This document shows, in pieces, positions 24,479-34,277 of a DNA stretch of 64,000 nt. Both the position numbers and the translations under genes were made by a program. The first letter of the stretch is position 1; each line of letters starts with the position of its first letter. Where the stretch lies: contig JAUKTV010000002.1 in the NCBI GenBank assembly GCA_030549205.1, positions 3,720,001 to 3,784,000 on the forward strand, in the 5' to 3' direction. The notes beneath the pieces were generated by a model, which saw nothing but the letters and a program-made list of their open reading frames with translations, searched no databases and had not been told where the DNA came from. Origin of the DNA: Apiosordaria backusii. Taxonomy: Eukaryota; Ascomycota; Sordariomycetes; Sordariales; Lasiosphaeriaceae.

Positions 24479-25312
24479 TATTAGAATAGGTATAGCTAAT
24501 TATAGGCTTAAGGGCTTTGTAATTAGTGCTTATATACTAACTTATAGTATAGCGGAAGTTTTATATATAATATCTATAGTTTAATACTGGGGTATTAGAA
24601 TATAGTACTTTATAGGTACTGTAGAATAGAAATATAGTAAGTAAATAATTATATTATAGTACTAGCCTTCTATAAATCCACTATAATAATCTCTATAGTA
24701 AGGTTTGTACTTAACCTTTACTATATATCTACTGACTAATATACGGTACCTTATATACCTTAGTAGGCAGATAGACTAAAGTATAGTTTAGTTAACCCTA
24801 AGGTTTACTAAGCCCTCTAAACCACTTACTAAGCCTTCTATAGCTTTTAACTTATAAGGCCTATAGGCCTATAATTTAGTATAGTAATAATATACTTACT
24901 TAACTATAGGCCTATTAATTCTTAGCCAATTTAGCCAGCCCAATGGTTAGCTATAGGTCTTATAAACAGCTAAGTTAGCATAGTTTATAGCTTTTTAAAA
25001 ATCGACTTACAGCTATATAAAAGGGCCGTAAAACCAAGTACCCCTAACCTAAAGTGCAGGTTAATATAGGGTTAGGGTTAGGCTACTTATACTGCCTATA
25101 GTAGTAGGCCTTAGTAGCTTAAATATAAAATTACAGACAGTTTAGCCTACTAGTTAGCAGGATACAGGCCTTTAAATAGCTCTACAGTAAAGTAAGGTGC
25201 CGGGCAAATACCAGGTAGCTGACGGGTAGGCTTTCTAACTTAAGCTTCCACCATGTAGTATAATAGCAGCCATCCACTGTAAACTTAGGCCTCACAGGGA
25301 CCTAGTTTAACA
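24479..25312 (-). repeat. 5' LTR of the copia element
   Basis: An 834-bp partner of the left LTR, beginning TATTAGAATAGG and ending TTTAACA on the plus strand, followed by AGTTA. Its right (outer) part keeps more C and G than the matching part of the left copy, and its left (inner) part keeps fewer. Confidence 0.9.
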
Positions 25313-25317
25313 AGTTA
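25313..25317. repeat. copia target site duplication, right copy (AGTTA)
   Basis: Exact copy of the pentanucleotide at 17702-17706, directly adjoining the LTR end. Confidence 0.85.
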
Positions 25318-26671
25318 AATAATAAGCAATTAAATATAGTAAAGGCTGTATTACTTTATAAATTAGTAAGTAAGTTATACGTTTAAAAAATTTAAAAATT
25401 ATAAAGAAACTTACGATTTATTAAATGCTAATAAACTTATCCTTTTTTAAGTAGTAAAGCCAGTTTAAAAAATAGCTGCCTTTGGCTATTACCTATACCT
25501 TAAACCCCTATAAAATTAGCTTAAAGTAAAGTAATATTATATAAGTACTTCTACTTATAAAACAAAGTATTTTCTTATTAATAGCGATATTCTAACCGGG
25601 CTTATATAATTTTATTAAAACCTTAACTAAGTACTTATTAAAAGGTATAATTCATTACTAAAGTAAAGAATTAGCGACCTTATCGTTAGTATCTTAGAAA
25701 ACAAACCTTTACTTAAGCTTTTAATAGCAGTTAAAAGGCATTTAGTAGTAAATTAAGTATTTAAGCTTACCTTTATCCTCATTCTAATATATCTTAATAT
25801 TACTTTTATAATAAAGACTAGAATATACTATAATCGCTATTATAATATAGATTTCGATAGCGGAAGTTACTATAAAACGTACTACTTGAAGCTTTTAACT
25901 GCTATAATTAATAGAAAGTATATATTTGTTAATCTAATAAGCCTATTTTTTAATAAGCTTAAAGAGAAAGAAAGTAAGGAAAAGCTAAAGAATTGTAAAA
26001 GGAAGTAGGTACTTTTAATAGTAAGAAAAGTAAGCCATTTAAATTACTTAAAAAGGATTGTCTTTAAAAAGACTAATATAGAAGTTATACTATAAGTCGG
26101 TCAGCTTATAAGGCATAACCATTATAGGATTTAGAATTATAATATATATTAATAACTCTAATGTACTTAAATATATTAAAGAAGTAGCTTACCAGTCAGA
26201 ATTTTAAGCGATAATTTATTAATATACTTAATTAAATAGTACTTATAAAGCTTATAGTAGGGCAATTTGTCCAATTCGAAAGGTGCCTTATAGAAAAAAT
26301 CGTCGTCATCTTCTTTAAAAAGGCCTTTTTCCTTAAAGGAATAGTCGCTAATTATATCGACATTATTAAGAAATTAAGTAGGTAATTCAGTAAAAAGCAC
26401 TCTATAAAGGCATTAAAGGTAGGTTAAATAAAGCGTTAAAAGGTAAGTTAAATTATAGTTTCAGTAGTTCGAATTGCCGTATAATAAATATTGTAGTATA
26501 GGCTTAATAAGGAAAATATTACTTTTTAAGTAGTATCTTTATAATATTTTCCTGTATAAAGGAGGTGTAGTTTTAAGTGAAAAAACGCGCTAAGTCTATA
26601 TAAGAAAATGCTAAGGGTACGCATTTAAGTGGGTAGTTATGGTCAATGTACCTCGAGTATTTAGCCCCTAT

Positions 26672-26712
26672 AAACGCCAAGGAAAAAAAGGACAATTTGA
26701 CCAGCTAAAGGG
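26672..26712 (-). repeat. right terminal inverted repeat
   Basis: Reverse complement of the left end at 16364; the first 28 bases from the outer edge are identical. Normal-GC sequence starts right after it. Confidence 0.85.
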
Positions 26713-26714
26713 AT

Positions 26715-27533
26715 CTCGCCGGTTCAGCTTCCCCCACATTGTTTTCTTTTAAGCAGGTGGGCGTCCACTTAACACCGTCTAATGCTAGCGTGCCGTTCCG
26801 CATAAAGCAACCGACGTCATCGACTGCCAAGTACACTAGGTCCCTTGCAGTCCTGCCTCTGACTAAAACCGCAACACCTTCCATGGTAGGTATCAGAATG
26901 TCTTGATATTGCAGCATCGCCCCACGTGCATGCTAGTATCACAGGTCCGGACCCGGGTCATCCCACTTTGCAACTGTTTCTGATACTCTCCGCTTCGCTA
27001 GTGTGTATGTACACCATGTACGTTGGTGACGTTGAGGTTCTATTCTTGGGAAATGTGGGTGATGGGCCTGAAGCCAAAGCCCCAACCCATCGTCAATCAC
27101 AGAGCAACAGAGCACGAGCAATGGGTAATGGGTGATAACACCTAGGGCGTGAGAAGGATCTGAAAGTGGGGATATGCCCTCGCATGAACAGTGTACCAGG
27201 AGCAGAGGCAGGAGCAGAGGCATGAGCTAATAGTGTATACGGAATTGTGAGACTTGGTCATATTGAAAATACATGGTAGAATGAGATAATGCCAATAGGT
27301 CCCAGCCAGTCATTCATGTCGTCCATCATTCTCCTCGTATCGTTACAGGTAAAAGAGGGGTATCGCTTTGTATCCAAACAGAATCGTGATATAATAAATT
27401 AATTTCCTAGAAGACTGGAACGCTTGAAATAGAGGGGGTATCGCAGGTTGTCATCTAGGTGAGCTAGTTGTTGTGTTACCGGAGTCTCAGTGGTGTTGGG
27501 AGCTTCGGTGACGTGATATAAAACGCGACGAGT
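26715..27533. other. intergenic region beyond the transposon
   Basis: GC content is normal again. Small frames (for example 26705-26917 minus, which runs into the TIR, and 26939-27223 minus) have no recognisable features. The right end should contain the terminator of the MARVEL-like gene. Confidence 0.45.
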
Positions 27534-28178
27534 TTAGACGCGAGAACGGTACCAGCGGCGGCGACGGTAGGTGGGCGCAGTTGTGGTATGGTGGACACGA
27601 GTGTGGCGGCGAACCCACCAGATCCTGCATCCCGTCATGTTAGCATGAGACTAAGTATCAACAACACTGGGCACGGCGAAGGTGAGTGGGAAACATACCC
27701 GACGATAGCACTGACGAGCCAGCAAATTGCGCTGAGGAAGGAAAAGGCGATCACCGCCTTGAACTGGGCGCAAGACGCAGTCCCCCGGAATGAGATGTTA
27801 TCCCAGTCGAAAACCCACCTGCAGCTAGGTTAGTGTTTTGATCTAGGTATCTTGGTCCAAGCAAGCTCAAACAGCTGAAACTTACCCGCAAGCACCATCA
27901 AGCCAGGCCACCAAAAGACCAAAGGCGATGAACCACAGTACACTGAAGAACAGATCGGCGGGCCAGTGAATAAACGAGGAGCTGAAGGGGAACAGCCAAA
28001 TAATGGCAAACAGGATGGACAACCCCGCAACAACCTCGGTGTAAATATGTCGTCCCAGATCCCACGAGGAAGCACCACGGACCGAGTGCAGATAGTCACC
28101 GTTGAGGCCGGTGATAATAGCTGCAAACGCTAGTTCTGCCAGTCGCAGAATGATGGAGACGATCTCGGGTAGTGCCAT
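27534..28178 (-). CDS. MARVEL-domain-like four-helix membrane protein (3 exons, 167 aa)
   Basis: Exons 28178-27886, 27818-27699 and 27624-27534 total 504 nt; introns are 67 and 74 nt. The start MALPEIVSIILR is preferred because it places the first hydrophobic helix at the N-terminus as in this family; the open frame extends upstream but that part looks like leader. Four hydrophobic segments are visible (about residues 5-25, 42-65, 70-95 and 125-148). A loop between the third and fourth carries DGACGWVFDWDN, and the tail is basic (YRRRRWYRSRV). This layout matches the many small fungal MARVEL/Nce102-like proteins thought to organise plasma-membrane or vesicle domains; the exact role is unknown. 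Confidence 0.88.
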
Positions 28179-28914
28179 TTTGTTTCGCCTGGCTAGTGTG
28201 GGTGCGTGTACGAGTTTAACAGGGTATGTATCGACGGATGGGCAGAGCAAGCTGTCGTTGCTAGGTGTTGGACACAGGGGACTGTAGAAGGGAGGCAAAT
28301 CGATTGGGAAGCTGTTGCTCATTGATGGGCTACACTATATAGTCATCAAACATTTGGTGCCGTGGCACCGACAATACCTGCTCCCCTGGCAAGTTTTTTT
28401 TTTTTTGTTCTTCGTCATCCCCCTTCTGACCATGTTTCTCCCCGCAGTTGGACGAGTGGCTGGCCGTGGTCTTCCCGGTGCGGTTCAAGCCCAGCTGCTA
28501 CCATGTCTTGAAGCCAGCCGGTGCCCAGCTCCTTGAAATACGTCACTTGTCTGGTCAGTCCAGCCACTGAGAATGGGCGGCACCAAATTGGACCCTGATG
28601 AGCGCGAGTGGCTGCAGCCAAGAACCATGAATGCCGTCCAGCCGTTTGCGGCTATGATGTCATGGGCCAAGACAGAGATGAAAGTGCACGTGGAAGTCAT
28701 GAAGGTTTGCGCGCTGTCTCGTAGAGTGATTAAAATTATGTACTGAATGACTATCTTTGAGAGGCAGAGAGAGTGTGGGTGTGATAGAAGGTGAATAGTG
28801 ATAAGTACTTAACCAAGCACTGCTGTATGTATGTACATACCTCCCTACCTGGTGTATGAATGGCAACGAACGGTGCTCAGGGATGAACACCCTACAGATA
28901 ACGATGATATCCCA
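28179..28914. other. intergenic region
   Basis: Upstream region of the MARVEL-like gene and 3' flank of the DUF4449 gene, both on the minus strand. It contains a T-run near 28393-28404. No coding frame is convincing. Confidence 0.5.
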
Positions 28915-31214
28915 TCACCCAAGCAGTCTGGCGTGGACATCAAAAATATCATTACGCCACCCGTCTCGCTCATTCTCTCGGATTCTCTGCGGTGCCTGTT
29001 GGACCTCTTCCTTCCACAGTTTGACGATGCTCCCAGGAGCGTAAACTCCTTCGAAAACCCCATGGCCTGGTTCACCGACACCAACACGAGCATAGAGATC
29101 CGGGTCGTCAGGGGGGGTAAGTCGTGCCAAAACAGCCTTGAAGAAAGTCCGCAAATCATCAGGGTCGGCTATGCGTGTTGCACGGAGTCTTTCTCGTGCG
29201 AATAAGAGCTCCCGGTTGGCAAAGTGCAGCGAGTCCTTGATGGCGGAGGCGATCTTCATCTCGATCGTCTTGCGAATCAGGGGCTTGAGGAGGGGTTTCA
29301 TGAGCCATGCTAGGAAACTGAACCTACTCCTCCGAATGGTCCAGTTGAGCTTGTGTATGCGCACCCTCACGCCCCTCAGCGAGAGGATCTTCTCGAGTCT
29401 GTCTTTTCCAACCTCCACATCGAGCTGGATGTCGAGACCTCTCTCGTCCAGCTCAAAGGAAGCGATGCCCTCATCCACCAGTCGCAAGAGCCCGGAGTGC
29501 GCCCGGAGCCAGAAGCCTACCTCTTCGGCCTTGATCGACAAGCCATCTATCCTGATGCGCATCAGGGTCTTGATTGCCGAGGTTGTCCGAAAGCGCGCCT
29601 TGCGGATCTCCAAGTCGTTCAAGGTCTCGACTCGAAGCTTGTACGGGAAGAATGAAGAATTGTTGACCGTGATACCAGGCTCCAAAATGAGATTCTCAAG
29701 CAGCAAGTCGATCTGTGGTGTCGATATTTCAAGCCTTGGTATCGGAATGTAGCTAATTGACTGGATAAGCAGTGGCACAAAAACATTGATCGAGTCCGTC
29801 AACAAGTCTGTGTTGACGTATTGGTGCTTTGGAGACAGGATCTTGCCGATAGTACTTGCGGTCTTGATGAGGTTGGCAACATCCTTGTCCCTGGTGACTG
29901 AGCGAAAGGTAGACTGCACCTGGGCAAGGAATCCGTCAATGTCGTCGCGCAGAGATGAGCCCGAGGCAAGTTGCCTTGCCTTGGCCCGTAAAGCTTGGAA
30001 CCGCTCCTCGGCGTGTTCGAAGAATGCCGGGTCTGTAAACATCTCTTGGAGGGCGTTTCCTAGTTGTTGGATCAAGTCTTCAAATTCCGGGTCATTTTGT
30101 CCATGGTCCATAACGTTTCTGAAACGCCGTTCCAACTCTTCCCACTCCTGGGGCTCCCCAAATGACCTGATGAACAGCCAAAAGTTTCTCAGTGCTCGGT
30201 CCATCTCCGGATTTCGGTCAACATCTTCGTCAGCTGCCTCGAGAGTATCACGGGCAATGCGTGAGTACACCATGGCGTAGCGCTTGAGCAGCAGTGACAG
30301 AGTCGAAACAGAGTCGGAATAGTCGTGTCGTTTTCTGAGCTTCACCACAGCCTGCCTGAGCCGAAAGAGCATCGTATCCTTCTCATCGCCTTGAAGCTTG
30401 CTGATGATGCTGTTCTCGGCGCCCTCAACTACGATGGAAGTGCTCGCGGTGAGTACCTTGGAAATCTCCGAGGCTTGATTTGAGAGATCTTCTTTGCTTG
30501 GAGGCATATGCGCATCCTTTCCCGGTTCTTTCAGAGACTCTTGCTCTTCAGGGGATGGTTCAAGACGTTTGCCCGCTTCTTTGGAAGCCTCGGAAAGCGC
30601 AAAGGCGGTGTCTTTGAACACCTCACGGGCAACCACGTTGAGGTCAGTGAGAAAAAGGCGAAAGTCCGAGTTCGTCAGGAGGAGGGATCCTACAGTCTGA
30701 AGACTCTTGTATGCTACAATACAACTATAGTTAGTTGATGGTAGGGGCGTTGAAAGTGAAAGCGAAATTCTTGATACACACCTGCTGCTGTGTCGGCCTT
30801 TGCCTTTGCCTTGGCAGCCCGTTCGGCGATGTGCTCCATGTCCACCGACACCCTCGCCTTGGTCAGATACCAGATAAAATCCTGAATCTGATCATTGCTG
30901 TTTTTATTCTGCAGCAACTCGATGAGTTGGTGGATGAACTGTTTTGTGTAGTGAACCAGAGCCTGGCCCGAGTCACTCAGCTCTGTTGTTTCAAGGTCCG
31001 GGTTGAGGATGTCGGCGGCGAGAAGGGTCCGTAGAATCACGATTATTTGTTCATTGGACGGCATGTAGCCTTTGGACAGGGCGCGAAGCATCTGATAAGT
31101 GTGCAGCTTCTGGTGCAGCCGTCTTTGCAGGGAGGTTGTGTCATGGTACTGGGGCAGCAGCGGCTCATGCTCGTCTGACCGACGACGGCCGGATCCAAAG
31201 CAAGACGAGAACAT
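28915..31214 (-). CDS. fungal DUF4449 / BPI-like protein (2 exons, 743 aa)
   Basis: Exons 31214-30782 and 30713-28915 (2232 nt) flank a 68-nt intron; the join restores DTAAAYKSLQTVGSLLLTN. The N-terminal part (MFSSCFGSGRR, EPLLPQY, LHTYQMLRALSKGYMPS) and middle (TKARVSVDM, NSDFRLFLTDLNVVAREVFKDTA) match a widespread ascomycete family annotated as DUF4449 with a bactericidal/permeability-increasing-like alpha/beta fold. That fold suggests a TULIP-type lipid-binding role, but no activity can be read from the sequence. The C-terminal half has alternating beta segments and a basic stretch, KPLLKPLIRKTIEMK. The N-terminal Cys and basic residues could allow acylation and membrane contact (inference). 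An upstream in-frame ATG at 31241 would add nine residues; 31214 fits the family better. It is divergent to the patatin gene across about 1 kb. Confidence 0.85.
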
Positions 31215-32258
31215 GATGGCGCCTGGGCGGGGATGGATCAAGCAGTCAAGACCGGCCGAAGAGTGCAGAAGACGGTGGTGGTGATGAACATTTTACGATT
31301 GATATCACTTACCTGCCTCTCTTTACCTCAGGTAGCTAGGTAAGGGACACAAATAACGGGGCGACGGAACGATGACGTCGTTGACCACGGCGTTGTGCTC
31401 GGGCCTTTACCTCCTTCCTTCCTTGCAACCACGTTGTTTGACCAATGAAAGGCCTTCCATATTCCTACCTAAGGTATACCGCAGTAGGGCATGCTCTGTC
31501 TTGGCGTGCTCTAGCACAGCCACAGTTTGCAGCCATGTGTTTGCTCACCCGTGCACCACAGTTCGTGTGGCATCGAATCAAATGACAACCTTTTGCATTC
31601 AGAGCAACGGGTTCCTGTGGCCGAATCGCGCGGACCCAACAAGAGCCGTCCCAAAACGCCATGATTGTCAGGAGGCGAGCACCAGCATGTCAGGGCCGTC
31701 TTGTCTCTGAGAACTCGCTCGTCCAATAGGTGCATAGGAAATGCAGAATCGCAGTGTAGTTGTACACTAGGTAGTGACCGGGAGTGTGTTGCCTCGTCAT
31801 CGGTACCTAACTCTCGGGACTCGGCGCTCAGGCACTGCCACAACCGCCCGTGACTTTTCCCTCTCGGATTATCCATACGGATATACGCCTGCATATCTTT
31901 TTGTAATCAACATACCTAGCCCTCCGTTTCTTGCTACCTATTAAAAAAAATAAAAAAAATAAAAAAAATAAAGAAGAAGAAAAACACTCACGAGACTTCA
32001 TCTTTTGTCTTGGAAACAACTGAATGTGGAAGCATTAAGCAAGGTGTGGCGTATTTCCAGGCTGATCGCTTCCCCGTCCGGCCCAAGCTCCTGCGTCACC
32101 CACCCCTCCCCCAGTCGTTTGTGCCAAGCAAACCACCAGGCCCCTCGGCGGCAAAACCATCATCTTCAGGACTCTTCGAGTCCTCGGGGCCTCGCAGGCT
32201 TCCCGACACCCACGAACTCTCTACAATACTTGCGGGATATCGCGCATATTTCTGGAGG
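31215..32258. promoter_or_regulatory. shared divergent promoter region
   Basis: A 1.04-kb region between the diverging starts of the DUF4449 gene (31214) and the patatin-like gene (32259). No gene is visible. An AAAAAAAT octamer repeat with A/T-runs lies at 31940-31985, a typical nucleosome-depleted poly(dA:dT) element, and closely follows a CT-rich patch near 31850. Confidence 0.5.
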
Positions 32259-34277
32259 ATGGACTCCAACCTGAAGCGCAAAGACACCACCAAAGGACCG
32301 CCGCTGCGGATCCTGTCGCTCGGTATGTGTGAGCCCCAGCAGGAAACAGCCCTCTCAGCGGCGCGCAAGGAAATGCACTAACAGCATCTTTTCCCGTCTC
32401 TAGATGGAGGAGGCGTTCGAGGTTATTCCATGTTTTTGATCCTGCAAGAGCTGATGCACCGGACATTTGTCGAAATCGAAGGCCGAGCACCCAAGCGATC
32501 CGAGATTCCCAAGCCATGCGACCATTTCGACCTCATTGTTGGCACCGGCACAGGTGGTCTTATCGCCCTGATGCTCGGCAGACTGCGTCTGGACATTGAG
32601 ACTTGCAAGGAACTCTATGTGCGCCTGACGCGGATGGTGTTTGAAACCGACAAGACCATCGCTGGGATTCCCTACAGGTCCACTCTGTTCAAGGCAACCA
32701 AACTGGAGGAGGCAATCAAGGAATGCGTCAGGGAGCACACGGTGTACGAAAGGGAGGGGAACGATCTTTCTGAACCAAGCAGCGCCTACCCCACGTCCAT
32801 TGCTTCGCGGTCGAGCGCCGCATACCCAAGGAGGCATTCGAGCAACGCGAGTGTGATCAGTTTCAGTGCTAAGAGCCCAACATCGCAGGCGGCAAGGCCC
32901 GCCATTTCCTCACGTTGGGGAAATCCCAATGCCCGCTTGTATGACGAGAGGGAAAACCGGACCAAGACGTAGGAAGCCCCCTCCCCTCTGTTTTCCACGG
33001 CAACCCGTGTACTGACTGATGATATCTTTTGCAGTGCCATTACAGCTGTGTATAGAGGCACCCAAAGAGGTGGTGCTCCAGCATTACTGCGATCCTATGA
33101 CTCGAGAAAGGAACCCGCTCCCGAGTTTGATTGCAAAATCTGGGAAGCTGGAAGAGCGACATGTGCTATCGGTTTGGCTTTCAAGCCGATCCAAATCGGC
33201 CACTCGGTTTTCCACGACGATGGCGCTGGCACCTTCAATCCTTCCATCACGGCTCTGGATGAGGCAGTCGTGAATGAGTGGCCCGGCCGCGAGGTTGGAG
33301 TTTTCGTCAGTGTCGGGACGGGGAAGCGGCCAAAGACCAGTGACGCGAATTCGACCTTGTGGTACGAGGGTTTTATGGGTGAGTTTGCCGAGGCCAGGAG
33401 GAGGTTGATCTCCAAGATTGAAGGCTGTGAAAAGATTCACGAGCAGATGAAGAAGGATCATCTTCCCAAGCGGGGTGTCAATATAGAGCATTATTACCGG
33501 CTCAATGTGGAGGTGGGCGTGGGTGAGTTTGGTATGAACGAGTGGAACCGCCTGGCTGAGATCAGCACCAACACGCGGCGATATCTGGCGAGGGAGGAGG
33601 AGCAAAAGATGGTGCAGGGAGCTTCTGCGAAGCTGGCCAAGATACACTTTGCCAAGCAACGGTGGGAGCGTCTCGGGTCTATGAGTGCTGCCGAGCAAGA
33701 AAAGAAGCTGCCAGAAATTTCCATGCCTCTGGCCGTTGAGCTGCCGGGCGATATTCCCATATTCCCTCCTCGTACGCCACCCAGTCGACAGTCGTACGAG
33801 TCTGGGAGCGACATGCTTACAAGGCCCGGCGTCCATACACCGTCTCCCAGAAGCTCAGGCGAGCGTTTCCCGCCCTCGCCGCTGGGCATCACGCAGCCGT
33901 ACTCGAGCGCACCCACACTAGCCCCTCCGCCACCTCCGCAAGGTGGTCGCCCGGCTAAGCCTCAGGGCAACGACGACGCAGACCGGCTGACAGTGAACGC
34001 ACCGACACCCTCACAGTACCGCACGGCGTCGGGGTCAGACAAGATCGCTATCGTAAGCCCAGATGACTACCCCCGGCGGTACCAAGAGCTTCCCTCACAG
34101 CAGCAGCCATTACCAGTGCGCGATGGGCCTCCTCCGCTACCACCCAAGACACCACTTCCTGAGAAGCAACAGTCGGGCTTTGGGCGAGGAGCTGCCTCCG
34201 TACTGCCTTATCCTCTTGATGAGGATGCACCGCCGGCGGTCAATTTGGCCAGGAAACCAAACTATGTAGCCAGGTAG
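32259..34277 (+). CDS. patatin-like protein with Gly at the nucleophile position (3 exons, 623 aa)
   Basis: Exons 32259-32322, 32404-32968 and 33035-34277 (1872 nt). Patatin-like enzymes are acyl hydrolases with an oxyanion loop DGGGXRG, a nucleophile elbow GXSXG and an Asp in DGA/G. Here DGGGVRGYS is intact at residues 22-30 and is assembled across the first intron. The Asp motif is present in FHDDGAGTF. But the elbow reads GTGTG (residues 68-72, codons at 32541-32555): residue 70, expected to be Ser, is Gly (GGC, one transition from AGC). After the core a Ser-rich insert follows (about residues 140-200), and the C-terminal 200 residues are disordered Pro/Ser-rich with SH3-ligand-like PPLPPK. 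The fold is secure; phospholipase activity is doubtful. Whether Gly is conserved in orthologues needs comparison. Confidence 0.9.

Larger units (their letters stand above)
17707..25312 (-). mobile_element. RIP-degraded Ty1/copia LTR retrotransposon (7606 bp)
   Basis: A complete but dead copia element on the minus strand: two 834-bp LTRs, AGTTA target duplications and a polypurine tract (AAAGGAAGGA on the minus strand, 18552-18541) next to the 3' LTR. Damaged polymerase motifs are readable on the minus strand: KALYSLKQS (family ALYGLKQ) near 19915-19880, YINNYLIIG (family YVDD, Asp changed to Asn) near 19780-19755, and RNase H fragments LYSNN and CIKYILLKYY (family SDN and RTKHI) near 19010-18930. 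Reverse transcriptase followed by RNase H toward the left LTR fixes the orientation. Gag, protease and integrase should lie at about 20-24.5 kb but are too mutated to delimit. Stops in every frame and AT drift fit RIP. It sits inside the TIR element, so it is the younger insertion. Confidence 0.92.
16364..26712. mobile_element. degenerate TIR-bounded DNA transposon hosting a nested copia element
   Basis: The AT-rich island is bounded by inverted repeats. The left end reads CCCTTTAGCTGGTCAAATTG then TCCTTTTT, and the right end carries the exact reverse complement (26712 inwards); similarity continues for roughly 40 bases. Subtracting the copia insert and one target copy leaves about 2.74 kb, a plausible size for an autonomous DNA transposon, but stop codons and AT drift destroy any transposase frame, so the superfamily is uncertain. 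Both ends are flanked by AT (16362-16363, 26713-26714). Alternatively, the TA inside CCCTTTAGC could be the target dinucleotide of a Tc1/mariner/Fot1-type element inserted in a palindromic site. Outside the ends GC content returns to normal at once. Confidence 0.75.

Noticed and set aside
26705..26917. 70-codon minus-strand frame running into the right TIR
   Set aside because: It ends inside the TIR and has no family features.
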